64,000 nt of DNA from Bacillus sp. FJAT-49711 (GTDB taxonomy: Bacteria > Bacillota > Bacilli > Bacillales > Bacillaceae_C), in assembly GCF_018343715.1 (NCBI RefSeq), contig NZ_JAGYPL010000001.1, positions 1,018,840 to 1,082,839 on the forward strand. The letters are read 5' to 3'. Under the pieces are notes generated by a model. That model ran no database searches. It was not told the origin of the DNA and saw only the letters and a list, made by a program, of their open reading frames with translations. Below, in pieces: positions 49,083 through 59,015 of this stretch; position 1 is the first letter of the stretch, and each line of letters begins with the position of its first letter. The position numbers and the translations under genes are program-made.

Positions 49083-49302
49083 GAAAAGCGAAAGCGCCCT
49101 GCTTATCGACGTAAAGGCCTAGATGAAGCGACTGTTTCTCTCGAAAGTTCTTCTTCGGGCCAAGATTTGTATAAAGGAATACCAGGGGATTGGAGAGTGT
49201 AAGGCTCATAGCAACTGGAGCTATACAAGACGAGCTGATGCTGACTATACAAAAGAAAAGGGCAAGACGTTTGCTAGCGGTTAGTACGCGCTATATCTAG
49301 AC
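49083..49302 (+). repeat. Composite intergenic repeat C-D, copy 4
   Basis: It contains AAAGCGCCCTGCTTATCGAC, GTAAAGGCCTAGATGAAG, GGGCCAAGATTTGTATAAAG (module C) and the tail GACGTTTGCTAGCGGTTAGT ending CTAGAC (module D). The B module is missing or beyond recognition. It lies in the 327-bp gap between ylxY and pnpA; only the pnpA terminator is otherwise visible there. Confidence 0.62.
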
Positions 49303-49325
49303 AATAACAACATTCTGAAAAAAAT

Positions 49326-49347
49326 AAAGCCAAGTTGCCTTGGCTTT
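49326..49347 (-). terminator. Intrinsic terminator after pnpA
   Basis: The stem AAAGCCAA/TTGGCTTT with a six-base loop is followed by A and seven T on the minus strand. Confidence 0.88.
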
Positions 49348-49355
49348 GATTTTTA

Positions 49356-51473
49356 TTATTCCTTATTTTGTTGTTCTTTTTGCTCTTTTAAGACAGCTTT
49401 TCTTGAGATGTTCACTCTGCCTTGGTTATCGATTTCGATTACTTTTACAAGAATTTCATCACCTATGGATACAACATCTTCCACTTTGTTCACTCGCTCC
49501 TCAGCAAGTTGTGAAATATGAACCAATCCATCTTTACCAGGGAATAATTCAACGAAAGCACCAAATTTTTCTATGCGTTTTACTTTCCCTAAATAAATCT
49601 GCCCAATTTCCACTTCTCGAACCAGATCTTCAATGATTTTCTTCGCTTTCACATTCATCTCTTCATTCGCAGAAGCAATAAATACTTTACCATCTTGTTC
49701 AATGTCGATTTTTACGCCGGTTTCTTCGATAATTTTATTGATTTGTTTACCGCTTGGACCAATGACATCTCTAATTTTATCTGGATTAATTTGTAAAGTA
49801 AGAATTTTAGGAGCATATTCAGAAAGTTGTTTTCTTGGTTCTTTAATGGTTTCCATCATGGAATCCAATATGTGAATACGTCCGTGTTTCGCTTGCATTA
49901 ATGCTTCCTCAAGAATTTCACGTGATAGCCCATCGATTTTAATATCCATTTGCAGCGCTGTTACACCTTTTGCTGTACCAGCTACTTTAAAGTCCATGTC
50001 TCCAAGATGATCTTCCATACCTTGAATGTCTGTTAATACAGTATAATGTTCACCTGATTTAACAAGACCCATTGCAATTCCTGCTACTGGAGCTTTAATA
50101 GGGACACCCGCATCCATCATCGCAAGCGTGCTCGCACATATACTTGCTTGTGAGGTTGATCCATTCGATTCCAAAACTTCCGACACAAGACGAATCGTAT
50201 ATGGAAAATCGGCTTCATTCGGTATGACAGGCTCTAATGCACGTTCGCCGAGCGCACCATGTCCAATTTCACGTCGACCCGGCCCACGGATAGGACCCGT
50301 TTCACCAACACTAAAATGAGGAAAATTATAATGATGCATAAAACGTTTGGATTCTTCTATTCCAAGTCCATCTAATATTTGTACATCCCCAAGAGCTCCT
50401 AATGTACAAATACTTAATGCTTGTGTTTGTCCACGAGTAAACAAACCTGAACCATGTGTTCTCGCTAAAAGTCTGATTTCCGATGAAAGAGGGCGAATTT
50501 CGTCCGGCTTTCTTCCATCTGGACGTACTTTTTCCACTGTAATTAAACGACGTACTTCTTCTTTTACAAGATCACTTAAAATTTGTTTCACTTGTTTAAC
50601 TGTAGCGTCTTCTATATTTTCACGTTCAGAAAAGTCTGCAATCACTTTATCTTTAACAGATTGAATTGCTTCTTCACGGGCATGTTTTTCTTCTACTTGA
50701 ATTGCTTGAATAAGATCTTTTTCACATATATTACGTACTTCTTGATCTAGATCAGCGTCTACCTCATAAAGCACTACTTCTCTTTTGGCCTTTCCAACTT
50801 CCTTTACAATTTCTTCTTGGAATTGAATGAGCTTTTTAATTTCCTCATGACCAAACATGATCGCTTCCAGCATGATTTCTTCAGTTACTTCATCGGCACC
50901 TGCTTCAACCATATTGATAGCATCTTTCGTTCCTGCAACAGTTAAATTAATATCACTGTTCTCCATTTGTTCTACTGTAGGATTAATAACGAAATGACCA
51001 TCAATTCTACCTACTACTACCCCAGCAATCGGACCTTCAAAAGGAATATCAGATACACTCAGTGCAAGTGAAGACCCAAACATTGCCGCCATTTCAGAAG
51101 AACAATTTTGATCGACACTCATAACGATACTGACAACTTGGACTTCATTTCTGAAACCATCTGCGAAAAGTGGACGGATTGGACGATCAATTAATCGACT
51201 TGCTAAAATAGCTTTTTCACTTGGACGTCCTTCCCTTTTAATGAATCCACCAGGAATTTTTCCTACTGCATATAATCTTTCTTCGTAATTAACGGTTAAA
51301 GGGAAAAAGTCCACCGCTTTTGCTTCTTTAGATGCTGTGGCAGAACTTAAGACTGCAGTATCCCCATATCGAATTAATGCAGCCCCACTAGCTTGCTTCG
51401 CTAATTGGCCAATTTCAACTGTCAGCGGTCTTCCCGCCCAATCGATACTAAATGTTTTTTTTATTTGTTCCAT
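49356..51473 (-). CDS. pnpA: Polynucleotide phosphorylase
   Basis: PNPase degrades RNA 3'-to-5' by phosphorolysis and binds other degradosome components. Two RNase PH-like domains ([20 protein letters not shown] and the active-site region of the second half, [10 protein letters not shown]) are followed by KH ([16 protein letters not shown]) and S1 ([18 protein letters not shown]) domains. The start [12 protein letters not shown] at 51473 has GAGGAAAG upstream and gives 705 residues, exactly the B. subtilis size. A 27-codon in-frame extension is not used. Its long leader contains an inverted repeat and a structured repeat. Confidence 0.97.
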   Translation of the reverse strand: MEQIKKTFSIDWAGRPLTVEIGQLAKQASGAALIRYGDTAVLSSATASKEAKAVDFFPLTVNYEERLYAVGKIPGGFIKREGRPSEKAILASRLIDRPIRPLFADGFRNEVQVVSIVMSVDQNCSSEMAAMFGSSLALSVSDIPFEGPIAGVVVGRIDGHFVINPTVEQMENSDINLTVAGTKDAINMVEAGADEVTEEIMLEAIMFGHEEIKKLIQFQEEIVKEVGKAKREVVLYEVDADLDQEVRNICEKDLIQAIQVEEKHAREEAIQSVKDKVIADFSERENIEDATVKQVKQILSDLVKEEVRRLITVEKVRPDGRKPDEIRPLSSEIRLLARTHGSGLFTRGQTQALSICTLGALGDVQILDGLGIEESKRFMHHYNFPHFSVGETGPIRGPGRREIGHGALGERALEPVIPNEADFPYTIRLVSEVLESNGSTSQASICASTLAMMDAGVPIKAPVAGIAMGLVKSGEHYTVLTDIQGMEDHLGDMDFKVAGTAKGVTALQMDIKIDGLSREILEEALMQAKHGRIHILDSMMETIKEPRKQLSEYAPKILTLQINPDKIRDVIGPSGKQINKIIEETGVKIDIEQDGKVFIASANEEMNVKAKKIIEDLVREVEIGQIYLGKVKRIEKFGAFVELFPGKDGLVHISQLAEERVNKVEDVVSIGDEILVKVIEIDNQGRVNISRKAVLKEQKEQQNKE

Positions 51474-51570
51474 GCATTCTTTCCTCACTTTCATACGATT
51501 GAATCGTCTGTCAAATATATTGCGGACTAGCAACATAAGAAAAGTTTTTGTCATTAGTTGGAATCAGAGT

Positions 51571-51770
51571 GCAGACCGATTACTGAACATTAGACATGGG
51601 CGCGAACAAAAGCGGAAGTCGCCTGGTCAGCCCCGACAAGCAAATGTTCTGAGGCAAAAAAGTCCGTTTTTTGACTTTTATTGACTCAGGTTATTTGACC
51701 TCGAGGGGCTGGCGACTGCAGCTGGACGAAAATGAACCATTTCGTACACATGTCCAATGTTCAGTTCTGC
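51571..51770. repeat. Long inverted repeat in the pnpA leader, enclosing a repeat insertion
   Basis: TACTGAACATTAGACATG (51581-51598) and CATGTCCAATGTTCAGTT (51749-51766) are reverse complements over 17 bases with one internal mismatch. GCAGA/TCTGC extends the pairing on the outer side. A B-module repeat (51610-51727) lies between the arms. The 425-bp gap from rpsO to pnpA holds this structure and the rpsO terminator; I could not identify a pnpA promoter in it. Confidence 0.65.
51610..51727 (+). repeat. Structured intergenic repeat, B module alone, copy 5
   Basis: It contains AGCGGAAGTCGCCTGG, AGCCCCGACAAGCAAATG, TTCTGAGGCAAAAAAGTC, TTGACTTTTATTG and GACCTCGAGGGGCTGGCGAC. Nested self-complementary arms are visible: GTCGCC/GGCGAC, AGCCCC/GGGGCT and CAAAT/ATTTG. 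The best-preserved pair of copies is this one and 59681-59797. Confidence 0.78.
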
Positions 51771-51855
51771 CACGTATTACATGACAGTCCTAAGCAGTAT
51801 TGCCTCGGTTAGCAGCAATGAATCCCTAATGAAACCACTTTCTAAATACCTAATA

Positions 51856-51882
51856 AAAAAGCGGGAAAAAATCCCGCTTTTT
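51856..51882 (-). terminator. Intrinsic terminator after rpsO
   Basis: The stem AAAAAGCGGGA/TCCCGCTTTTT with a short A-rich/T-rich loop lies just past the rpsO stop. The arm itself supplies the T run on the minus strand. Confidence 0.9.
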
Positions 51883-51898
51883 AAAGGCTATACGGATA

Positions 51899-52168
51899 TT
51901 ATCTACGTAAGCCTAGGCTGTTAATTAATTCACGATAACGCTGCACATCTTTGTTGCGAAGATACGTTAAAAGGTTACGGCGTCGCCCTACCATTTTAAG
52001 CAATCCACGACGTGAATGATGATCTTTTTTATGCATGCGAAGATGATCGTTCAATTTGTTGATTTCTTCTGTTAAAACAGCAATTTGAACTTCCGGAGAT
52101 CCGGTATCATTTTCATGAATCTTATATTGGTTGATGATTTCATTTTTACGTTCTTGAGAAATCGCCAT
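51899..52168 (-). CDS. rpsO: 30S ribosomal protein S15
   Basis: S15 is a primary 16S rRNA binding protein of the 30S platform. The 89-residue protein starts [15 protein letters not shown] and contains [18 protein letters not shown] and the RNA-binding [21 protein letters not shown]. The start at 52168 has AGGAGGTGA upstream; an ATG three codons earlier overlaps that site. It has its own promoter and terminator, although ribF lies just upstream. Confidence 0.98.
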   Translation of the reverse strand: MAISQERKNEIINQYKIHENDTGSPEVQIAVLTEEINKLNDHLRMHKKDHHSRRGLLKMVGRRRNLLTYLRNKDVQRYRELINSLGLRR

Positions 52169-52283
52169 CCTGTTCACCTCCTATTTTCTATCCCCAGTTA
52201 CCTAGCAAACGTTGGTGAGTCGCCTTGCCAAGCAAAGGTTCTTGATACTGTATTAGAATACATCTTTCCTAGACAAAAATCAA
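52169..52283 (-). promoter_or_regulatory. rpsO promoter and 5' leader
   Basis: On the minus strand TTGATT (52278-52283) and TATTCT (52255-52260) are spaced 17 bases apart, directly after ribF. The leader of about 80 nt contains a hairpin CCTTTGC/GCAAGG and further short pairings before AGGAGGTGA. S15 is known to repress its own synthesis through leader structures in several bacteria, including Bacillales. Whether this leader does so is inference. Confidence 0.5.
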
Positions 52284-52285
52284 GT

Positions 52286-53236
52286 TTATTTGTCCAACCC
52301 ATCAAAGTATTCGATTGTCGTTTGTACATCTTTCGAAATTTGTAATATTAGTTCTTCAATTCCATTGAATTTTTTTTCATTCCTCAAGTAAATATGCCAC
52401 TCAACCTGTACTTCTTCTCCATAAATCGTTTCGTCAAAATCTAATATATGTACTTCGATAGAAAGCATAGTTTCACCCGGTGCTTTAAATGTAGGATTAT
52501 ATCCTACACTACAAACACCATTATACCACCTTCCTGCAACATGGAAGCGTACAGCATAAATTCCTATTTTCGGAATGAGATAATCATTTTCTAATTGAAT
52601 ATTGGCGGTTGGGAATCCCAATTCTCGTCCACGCTTTTCCCCGTGAACAACTGTCCCTTTTGTAACAAAAAATCTTCCTAATAAATCTTTCGCTTGGATC
52701 ATTTCGCCAGCATGTATAAGCTCTCTTATTTTAGTGGAGCTAACTTTCTCATTATCTTCTTCCAATTTTGCAACAGTCGTGACGTCGAAATTTCCTTTTC
52801 CATGTTGTGATAATGTTTCCATCGTACCTTTTCCAAATTTTCCGTACGTATAGTCAAAACCTGCCACAACATGCTTAACATTTAGATTAATTAGGTATTC
52901 CTTAACAAAAGCTTCAGGTTCTAAACTTGAAAATGCAGAGGTAAAACGAACAACAAATAAAAAATCTATTCCAAGGGAAGAAATTAAATCAATTTTATCT
53001 TCCAACGGGGTAATATATTGGACAGTCTTTCTTTTTTTACCTAATACGACTGAGGGATGAGGATCAAATGTCATGACAGCACTTTTCACTTCATTTTCAT
53101 CCGCGATATGCTGTGCTGTTGAAATAACCTTTTGATGTCCTTTATGTACGCCATCAAAAAAACCTAATGCTAATGCCAGCGGCGGGAAATCATTTTGACT
53201 AAATTGATGTGGATGATTGATCATCATTACTTTCAA
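52286..53236 (-). CDS. ribF: Bifunctional riboflavin kinase/FAD synthetase
   Basis: It phosphorylates riboflavin to FMN and adenylates FMN to FAD; it is called ribC in B. subtilis. The N-terminal nucleotidyltransferase domain has LALGFFDGVHKGHQKV and the SSTKIRELI motif. The C-terminal flavokinase domain has GRELGFPTANI and IYLRNEKKFNGIEEL. The start is unclear: TTG 53236 follows AGGTGA at five bases and is my choice; GTG 53245 abuts the truB stop and ATG 53227 is nine bases further in. It is the last gene of the rimP-truB-ribF series. Confidence 0.93.
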   Translation of the reverse strand: MKVMMINHPHQFSQNDFPPLALALGFFDGVHKGHQKVISTAQHIADENEVKSAVMTFDPHPSVVLGKKRKTVQYITPLEDKIDLISSLGIDFLFVVRFTSAFSSLEPEAFVKEYLINLNVKHVVAGFDYTYGKFGKGTMETLSQHGKGNFDVTTVAKLEEDNEKVSSTKIRELIHAGEMIQAKDLLGRFFVTKGTVVHGEKRGRELGFPTANIQLENDYLIPKIGIYAVRFHVAGRWYNGVCSVGYNPTFKAPGETMLSIEVHILDFDETIYGEEVQVEWHIYLRNEKKFNGIEELILQISKDVQTTIEYFDGLDK

Positions 53237-53245
53237 TTTTTTCAC

Positions 53246-54151
53246 CTACTCATTTCTTAAAACTTTCACTGGTTTAATCAGTGTTTCATTCTCAGGATGA
53301 ATTTGATAAATTGCATAGGCCACTCCATTGAATGCCATTACAACCTGTCCTTCAGGCCAATTATTTGGCTTAGGGAGGACTGCGCCATTTTTTATCTTCA
53401 TTACTAAATTACTATCTAATGGAAAAAAGGACAAGTGAGAAATCCCTGTTTCTAATGGATAAATATTATGTATGACTTCTCCATTTTGTACAAGCTCTTC
53501 CAATTGCTCAAATGTAATACAATCACTTGCTGTTATTGAAGCAGAAGCTGTCCTCGTTAACAAAGACATATGCGCTGGATATCCTAGTTCTTCCCCAATC
53601 ATGACAGCTAATGTTCGTATATACGTACCTTTGCTGCAATGGACGCGAAAACGAAAAGAAGCATACCCATCCTTCTCTTCTTTCGATTCATCTAGCAATT
53701 TTATATCATAAATATGCACATTCCTTGAAGGGCGGTCAATCGTTATTCCTGCACGGGCATATTCATATAGCCGCTTTCCTTTAACCTTTACAGCAGAAAA
53801 CATTGGAGGCGTCTGCTTGATTATCCCTTTAAAAGATTGCAGTACAGTTTCTATATCCTCCATACTTATATTTCGGTCTACTTTTTTTTCTTCAACGATC
53901 TCACCAGAAGAATCTTCGGTCGTTGTTGAATAGCCAAGAGTGACTTCTCCTTCATATACTTTACCGGCATCCGTAATGTACTCGGCAATTTTAGTTGCTC
54001 TTCCCAAACAAATAGGTAAAACGCCGTCCACATCTGGATCGAGTGTGCCAGTATGTCCAACCTTTTTCATTTTTAAAATTTTTCGTACTTTAAAGACACA
54101 ATCATGGGAAGTCATTCCTTTTGGTTTCCACAAAGGCAATATACCATCCAT
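53246..54151 (-). CDS. truB: tRNA pseudouridine(55) synthase
   Basis: TruB forms pseudouridine 55 in the T-loop of all elongator tRNAs. The catalytic aspartate is in GHTGTLDPDVDGVLPICLG. Further motifs are PPMFSAVKVKGKRLYEYAR and VHCSKGTYIRTL. It has 301 residues from the ATG at 54151, which follows AAAGGAGATG by ten bases. A 21-codon upstream extension would run into the hairpin region at 54176 and is rejected. Confidence 0.95.
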   Translation of the reverse strand: MDGILPLWKPKGMTSHDCVFKVRKILKMKKVGHTGTLDPDVDGVLPICLGRATKIAEYITDAGKVYEGEVTLGYSTTTEDSSGEIVEEKKVDRNISMEDIETVLQSFKGIIKQTPPMFSAVKVKGKRLYEYARAGITIDRPSRNVHIYDIKLLDESKEEKDGYASFRFRVHCSKGTYIRTLAVMIGEELGYPAHMSLLTRTASASITASDCITFEQLEELVQNGEVIHNIYPLETGISHLSFFPLDSNLVMKIKNGAVLPKPNNWPEGQVVMAFNGVAYAIYQIHPENETLIKPVKVLRNE

Positions 54152-54175
54152 GAAATATTCATCTCCTTTCCACGA

Positions 54176-54257
54176 TGAAAAAGCCGTCCCATTAGAGGTG
54201 CAAAGACCATTCACGAGTATCTATAAGTGAATGGAACAAAGCATATATGGGAACGGC
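54176..54257 (-). promoter_or_regulatory. Terminator-like three-tier hairpin before truB
   Basis: On the minus strand GCCGTTCCCAT (54247-54257) pairs with ATGGGACGGC (54183-54192), with one bulge. Inside it CCATTCAC (54207-54214 on the opposite strand) pairs with GTGAATGG around a 12-base loop, and a short GC pairing lies between. TTTTTC follows, ending six bases from the truB ribosome binding site. It is either a partial terminator in the translation operon or an attenuator-type leader. No known family was recognised. Confidence 0.7.
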
Positions 54258-54271
54258 CTTAAGTTATGCTG

Positions 54272-54613
54272 CTAGTCATCTTTTATTTGTTTCAATAATG
54301 ATTCAATTCTATTTCCATAACCAATGGATTCATCGAATTCAAAAGAGATTTCCGGAGTTTTACGAAGACGGATTCTTTGACCAATTTCTGATCGGATGAA
54401 TCCTTTTGCTTTAGCAAGTCCTTTTAATGTATTAACTTTTTGCTCTTCATCCCCAAGAACGGAAATATAAACAGTGGCCTGTTGTAGATCCCCCGTAACA
54501 TGTACGTCAGTTATTGTAACAAAACCAATACGAGGATCTTTAATTTTTCTACTGATTATTTCACCAAGCTCTTTTTTCATCTGTTCTCCAACACGATTGG
54601 CACGTAAACTCAT
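54272..54613 (-). CDS. rbfA: 30S ribosome-binding factor A
   Basis: RbfA assists late 30S subunit maturation and cold adaptation. The 113-residue KH-like protein starts [20 protein letters not shown] and has the family segments [19 protein letters not shown] and RTPEI-type [13 protein letters not shown]. The start at 54613 follows GAGAGGTG by six bases; three upstream codons are not needed. ylxP ends 15 bp before it. Confidence 0.96.
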   Translation of the reverse strand: MSLRANRVGEQMKKELGEIISRKIKDPRIGFVTITDVHVTGDLQQATVYISVLGDEEQKVNTLKGLAKAKGFIRSEIGQRIRLRKTPEISFEFDESIGYGNRIESLLKQIKDD

Positions 54614-54628
54614 AACTAACACCTCTCA

Positions 54629-54907
54629 TTACAGCCATTCAAAAGTTGTGCTTACTCTTTCCCACTCAGGAAATGAATCCAGAAAACTAAGGGCATGATT
54701 TAGTTCTCTCTCAGCGGCCTGTCTTGAAGATGATACACTAGTCATCGCAACTGTTGTTAACTGCCATGAATCTTGATGATCAACTTCAGCAGCTGAAACG
54801 TTGAACTTTTGTCTAAGTCTCGTCAAGGTCCGCTGTAGGACTGCCCTTTTTTCTTTTAATGAATGGGAATGAAAAATCATGTATTCACATTCGACGAAGC
54901 CTATCAA
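54629..54907 (-). CDS. ylxP: YlxP-family protein (DUF503)
   Basis: This 92-residue alpha/beta protein of the DUF503 family contains [21 protein letters not shown]. It is conserved between infB and rbfA in Firmicutes and is presumably linked to ribosome assembly; the precise function is not established. The start is a TTG overlapping the infB stop (TTGA), so translation probably depends on infB translation. Confidence 0.9.
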   Translation of the reverse strand: MIGFVECEYMIFHSHSLKEKRAVLQRTLTRLRQKFNVSAAEVDHQDSWQLTTVAMTSVSSSRQAAERELNHALSFLDSFPEWERVSTTFEWL

Positions 54908-57231
54908 GGACGCTCAATTTCTTCCATTAAGTATGCCTCAATAATGTCTTCTTCCTTTACATCATTAAAGTTCTTAATAGTAATACCACACTCATATCCT
55001 TGGCTAACTTCTTTTACATCATCTTTATATCGTTTAAGATCATCAATGACACCTTCATAAATGACGATACCATTTCTGATAAGACGTACACCGCTATCAC
55101 GTGTAATTTTCCCATCTGTTACATATGATCCTGCAATCGTACCGATCTTTGAAACTTTAAATGTTTGACGGACTTCTGCCTGACCAATAATTTTTTCCTC
55201 AAACTCTGGATCAAGCATTCCTTTCATCGCTGCTTCAATTTCTTCAATTGCTTTATATATAACGCGATGGAGACGAACTTCAACACTTTCAGATTCCGCT
55301 GCACGTTTCGCGTTCACATCTGGTCGAACGTTAAATCCAATTACAATTGCATTAGAAGCCGCAGCTAGTGTGATATCTGATTCATTGATGGCACCTACTG
55401 CTGTGTGAATGATTTTAATATTAACACCTTCGACATTAATTTGCCTTAATGCTGCAGCTAGTGCCTCTACTGAACCTTGCACATCTGCCTTTACGATTAC
55501 ATTTAAATCCTTCATTTCGCCTTGTTTCATTTGTTCAAATAAAGTGTCAAGGCTAACTCGTGAACTTTCATTTCTTGAAGCGAGCAATGCCTCTTGTGCA
55601 CGAACCTCTCCAATTTGGCGAGCGGTTTTTTCGTCATCAAATACAACAAATCTATCCCCAGCTTGAGGTACATCGTTTAAGCCTGTTATTTCTACAGGAG
55701 TCGATGGCGCTGCTTCCTTAACTCTTCTTCCGACATCATTGACCATTGCTCGGACTCGACCATACGTACTGCCTACTACAATTGGGTCGCCAATTTTCAA
55801 CGTACCATTTTGTACGAGCAAGGTAGCAACAGATCCGCGCCCTTTATCAAGCTGTGCTTCAATAACAGTTCCGATTGCATTTCGGTTTGGGTTAGCTTTA
55901 AATTCTTCAACTTCACTTACGAGTAAAACCATCTCAAGCAAGCTGTCGATTCCTTCTCCTTTAAGTGCAGAAATCGGAACAAATATCGTATCTCCGCCCC
56001 AATCTTCAGGAACTAAACCATGCTCAGTCAATTCCTGCATAACGCGATCAGGATTGGCTGTTGGTTTATCCATTTTATTGACAGCAACAATAATTGGTAC
56101 TTCCGCTGCTTTTGCGTGATTAATGGCTTCAATTGTTTGTGGCATAACCCCATCATCTGCAGCAACGACAAGAATAGTAATATCAGTTACCTTAGCACCG
56201 CGAGCACGCATTGTCGTAAAGGCCGCGTGTCCAGGTGTATCAAGGAAAGTTATTTTTTTACCATTGGCAACGATTTGATACGCCCCAATATGTTGCGTGA
56301 TGCCCCCAGCTTCTCCAGCTGTTACCTTAGTGTTGCGAAGGGAATCCAATAAAGTTGTTTTTCCGTGGTCAACATGACCCATTATCGTAACAACTGAAGG
56401 ACGTTCAGTTAAGTTTTCCTCATTATCTTCTGTAAAATACACTTCAAGGTCTGTAGTATCTATTTGAATTTCTTCTTCAACCTCTACTCCGTAATCTGTA
56501 CAGATTAATTCAATTGCATCCTTATCCAATTCCTGATTAATGGTTGCAATAACTCCTAAAAGGAATAACTTTTTGATAAGTTCAGATGGCTCACGATGGA
56601 GTTTCTTCGCTAATTCTCCAACTGTAAGAGATCCGCTGAACGTAATCTTTTCAGGGAGTTCTTTTTGCTTTTGAGGTGCTGGCTGATGTTGCTGCGGCTT
56701 TTGCCTTTGCTTTGTGTTTTTATTATTCACACTGCCTTTGCGATTCTTATTGAAACCTTTGTTGCCGCCTTTTTGCTGTTGATTTTTATTCTGATTATTT
56801 CCCGTACTATTTTTCATATTAAAATTATTTTGCCCCATCTCATTATTACGTTTAGTTCCATTTCCAGCTGGTCTATGGTTAGGCGCCGTTTTGGCATGAT
56901 TGTTTTCAGAGCGGCTTTGCTGCTCATTCGTATTTTTAGATTGTGTAGCTTTATGATCTTTCGCCTGTGGACTTCTCGGTTGGTTATTGCGAGATTTCTG
57001 TCCATGTTCACCATTTGGTTGGACTTTACGCTGTGGATTTGATTTTGTTGCATTGTTTTTGCTTGGTGTTTCTTTGCTGCTATAAATAGAATCTAGTTTA
57101 CGGGAAGTTGCTTCATCGATCATAGACATATGATTGGAAACTTCTATATTCAAACTTTTCAGTTTTGAAATTACTTCTTTACTAGATGTGTTTTGTTTTT
57201 TTGCGTATTCATATACACGTAATTTACTCAT
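54904..57231 (-). CDS. infB: Translation initiation factor IF-2
   Basis: IF-2 brings initiator tRNA to the 30S subunit and promotes subunit joining with GTP hydrolysis. The N-terminal domain ([20 protein letters not shown]) is followed by a basic, Asn/Gln-rich disordered region at about residues 55-190. The G domain has [17 protein letters not shown] and NKMDK, followed by domains II-IV. At 775 residues it is somewhat longer than the B. subtilis protein, mainly in the low-complexity region. No frameshift is seen. Confidence 0.98.
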   Translation of the reverse strand: MSKLRVYEYAKKQNTSSKEVISKLKSLNIEVSNHMSMIDEATSRKLDSIYSSKETPSKNNATKSNPQRKVQPNGEHGQKSRNNQPRSPQAKDHKATQSKNTNEQQSRSENNHAKTAPNHRPAGNGTKRNNEMGQNNFNMKNSTGNNQNKNQQQKGGNKGFNKNRKGSVNNKNTKQRQKPQQHQPAPQKQKELPEKITFSGSLTVGELAKKLHREPSELIKKLFLLGVIATINQELDKDAIELICTDYGVEVEEEIQIDTTDLEVYFTEDNEENLTERPSVVTIMGHVDHGKTTLLDSLRNTKVTAGEAGGITQHIGAYQIVANGKKITFLDTPGHAAFTTMRARGAKVTDITILVVAADDGVMPQTIEAINHAKAAEVPIIVAVNKMDKPTANPDRVMQELTEHGLVPEDWGGDTIFVPISALKGEGIDSLLEMVLLVSEVEEFKANPNRNAIGTVIEAQLDKGRGSVATLLVQNGTLKIGDPIVVGSTYGRVRAMVNDVGRRVKEAAPSTPVEITGLNDVPQAGDRFVVFDDEKTARQIGEVRAQEALLASRNESSRVSLDTLFEQMKQGEMKDLNVIVKADVQGSVEALAAALRQINVEGVNIKIIHTAVGAINESDITLAAASNAIVIGFNVRPDVNAKRAAESESVEVRLHRVIYKAIEEIEAAMKGMLDPEFEEKIIGQAEVRQTFKVSKIGTIAGSYVTDGKITRDSGVRLIRNGIVIYEGVIDDLKRYKDDVKEVSQGYECGITIKNFNDVKEEDIIEAYLMEEIERP

Positions 57232-57246
57232 AGGTTCACCCCCGTT

Positions 57247-57552
57247 TTATTCATCGAGCATTGAAGTAAGCTTTTTTGCAAAGCCATCTTCTAGAATTGC
57301 TACTACTACTCTTTCGTCCTTCCCAATAGCATGACCTAGTTTTTCTCTTGATTCTACAAATCGAAAAGGAACATCGTAATAAGTGCATTTATCCTGAATT
57401 TTTTTTGAAGTATTAGAAGAGGCATCTTTGGAAATTAATACAAGCTTAGCCCTTCCATTTTTGATTTCCTTTACGACCAATTCTTCTCCAGAAATAATTT
57501 TTCTTGCTCGATTTGCCAATCCAAGCAGTGACATCCATTTTTCCTGTTTCAT
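57247..57552 (-). CDS. ylxQ: YlxQ, L7Ae-family RNA-binding protein
   Basis: This 101-residue member of the L7Ae/L30e/S12e family binds kink-turn RNAs; in B. subtilis YlxQ (RplGA) does so in vitro. Family features are LLGLANRARKIISGEELV and AKLVLISKDASSNT. The start MKQEKW at 57552 lies one base after the ylxR stop and has little ribosome binding sequence, so coupling to ylxR is likely. An ATG six codons further in (MSLLGL) has AGGA upstream and is an alternative. Confidence 0.9.
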   Translation of the reverse strand: MKQEKWMSLLGLANRARKIISGEELVVKEIKNGRAKLVLISKDASSNTSKKIQDKCTYYDVPFRFVESREKLGHAIGKDERVVVAILEDGFAKKLTSMLDE

Positions 57553-57553
57553 T

Positions 57554-57835
57554 TTATTGAGGCTTGCTTTCTTTATCAAGTAATGCAATGAGTTCTTCGT
57601 ATACAGAATCATCCACTTCAGCATTTAACTGGCTAGCAAAGATGTTTTTCTTTTTCGCCGCTACTATAGCTTCACGGTCTAAAGAGACATAAGCACCTCT
57701 GCCAGGTTTTTTACCTGTTATATCGACAGATACTTCTCCATCCTTAGAACGGACAATTCTAATCATTTCTTTTTTAGGTTTCATTTCACCCGTAGCTAAA
57801 CATTTTCTCATTGGTATTTTTTTTCGAACTGCCAA
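57554..57835 (-). CDS. ylxR: YlxR-family nucleic-acid-binding protein (DUF448)
   Basis: This small basic protein of 93 residues has the family signature PMRKCLATGEMKPKKEMIRIV and the GRGAYVS motif. YlxR proteins bind nucleic acids and have been linked to gene expression control and to RNase P activity in B. subtilis. The start is a TTG with AGGGGTGA six bases upstream. It lies between nusA and ylxQ as in most Firmicutes. Confidence 0.93.
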   Translation of the reverse strand: MAVRKKIPMRKCLATGEMKPKKEMIRIVRSKDGEVSVDITGKKPGRGAYVSLDREAIVAAKKKNIFASQLNAEVDDSVYEELIALLDKESKPQ

Positions 57836-57847
57836 ATTAATTCACCC

Positions 57848-58975
57848 CTATTCGATTTCTTCATCATTTAAATCGAATGTGTCACTTGATTCATCTTCAT
57901 CAAAAAAGAGAAGGGCCTCTTCGCGTGGATAAATTCCTTGAGCACGAGCATCAGTTTCACTTTTTATATCAATTTTCCAACCTGTTAACTTCGCTGCAAG
58001 TCTAGCGTTTTGTCCTCGTTTACCGATTGCTAATGACAATTGATAATCCGGTACGATAACAGTCGTTGCTTTTTCTTCCTCATGAATTTCCACGTCTAAT
58101 ACTTTTGAAGGACTCAATGCATTTGCTACGAAAACGATTGGATCGGAAGACCATTCTACAATATCAATCTTTTCACCTTTTAATTCATTAACAATTGCTT
58201 GAACGCGAGAACCTTTTGGCCCTACACAAGAACCTACTGGATCCACTTCAGGATTATCAGTACTTACAGATATTTTGGAACGATCTCCAGCTTCGCGGGC
58301 TACCGATTTAATTTCTACAGTACCGTCATAAATCTCAGGAACTTCAATTTCAAATAATCTTTTAAGCAAGCCAGGATGCGTCCGAGAAACATATATTTGT
58401 GGACCTTTTGTCGTCTTTTCAACCTTGGTAATATAGACCTTAATACGATCATGCGGTCTGTATGTTTCATTCTGCATTTGCTCACTTTGCGGCAGTAAGG
58501 CTTCAATTTTCCCAAGGCTGACATAAATAAATCTTGGATCTTGCCTCTGTACAATTCCTGTCATAATATCATCTTCTCTGTCAATAAATTCCGAGTAGAT
58601 AATACCTCTCTCTGCTTCGCGGACACGTTGTGTTACAACTTGTTTCGCCGTTTGTGCTGCTATTCTTCCGAAATCTTTCGGAGTTACTTCCAACTCAACG
58701 ATATCACCAGTGTCATATGCAGGATTAATATTTTTTGCCTGATCAAGAGATATTTCAAGTCTTGAATCAAACACTTCATTAACGATTTCCTTGCGGGCAA
58801 ACACTCGCATTGTGCCTGTTGCCAAATTCAAATCAACACGAACATTTTGTGCTTGATTAAAATTTCGCTTATAAGCTGAAACAAGAGCCGCTTCAATTGC
58901 TTCAATCAATACGTCACGACTTATTCCTTTTTCTCTTTCCAGAATAATGAGAGCATCCAATAGTTCCGAGCTCAT
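57848..58975 (-). CDS. nusA: Transcription termination/antitermination factor NusA
   Basis: NusA binds RNA polymerase and modulates pausing, intrinsic termination and antitermination. It has the N-terminal polymerase-binding domain ([19 protein letters not shown]), an S1 domain ([20 protein letters not shown]) and two KH domains ([36 protein letters not shown]), with an acidic end. The start at 58975 matches the B. subtilis N-terminus and follows GGGGATGA; 375 residues. The acidic tail is of the short Firmicutes type. Confidence 0.97.
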   Translation of the reverse strand: MSSELLDALIILEREKGISRDVLIEAIEAALVSAYKRNFNQAQNVRVDLNLATGTMRVFARKEIVNEVFDSRLEISLDQAKNINPAYDTGDIVELEVTPKDFGRIAAQTAKQVVTQRVREAERGIIYSEFIDREDDIMTGIVQRQDPRFIYVSLGKIEALLPQSEQMQNETYRPHDRIKVYITKVEKTTKGPQIYVSRTHPGLLKRLFEIEVPEIYDGTVEIKSVAREAGDRSKISVSTDNPEVDPVGSCVGPKGSRVQAIVNELKGEKIDIVEWSSDPIVFVANALSPSKVLDVEIHEEEKATTVIVPDYQLSLAIGKRGQNARLAAKLTGWKIDIKSETDARAQGIYPREEALLFFDEDESSDTFDLNDEEIE

Positions 58976-59015
58976 TTTAACGGTCATCCCCTTTATTTCG
59001 TCTCTTTTACCTTTG

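Noticed and set aside
55739-56352. Plus-strand frames of 110 and 126 codons opposite infB
   Set aside because: They are shadows of the IF-2 G domain on the other strand with no independent coding signals.
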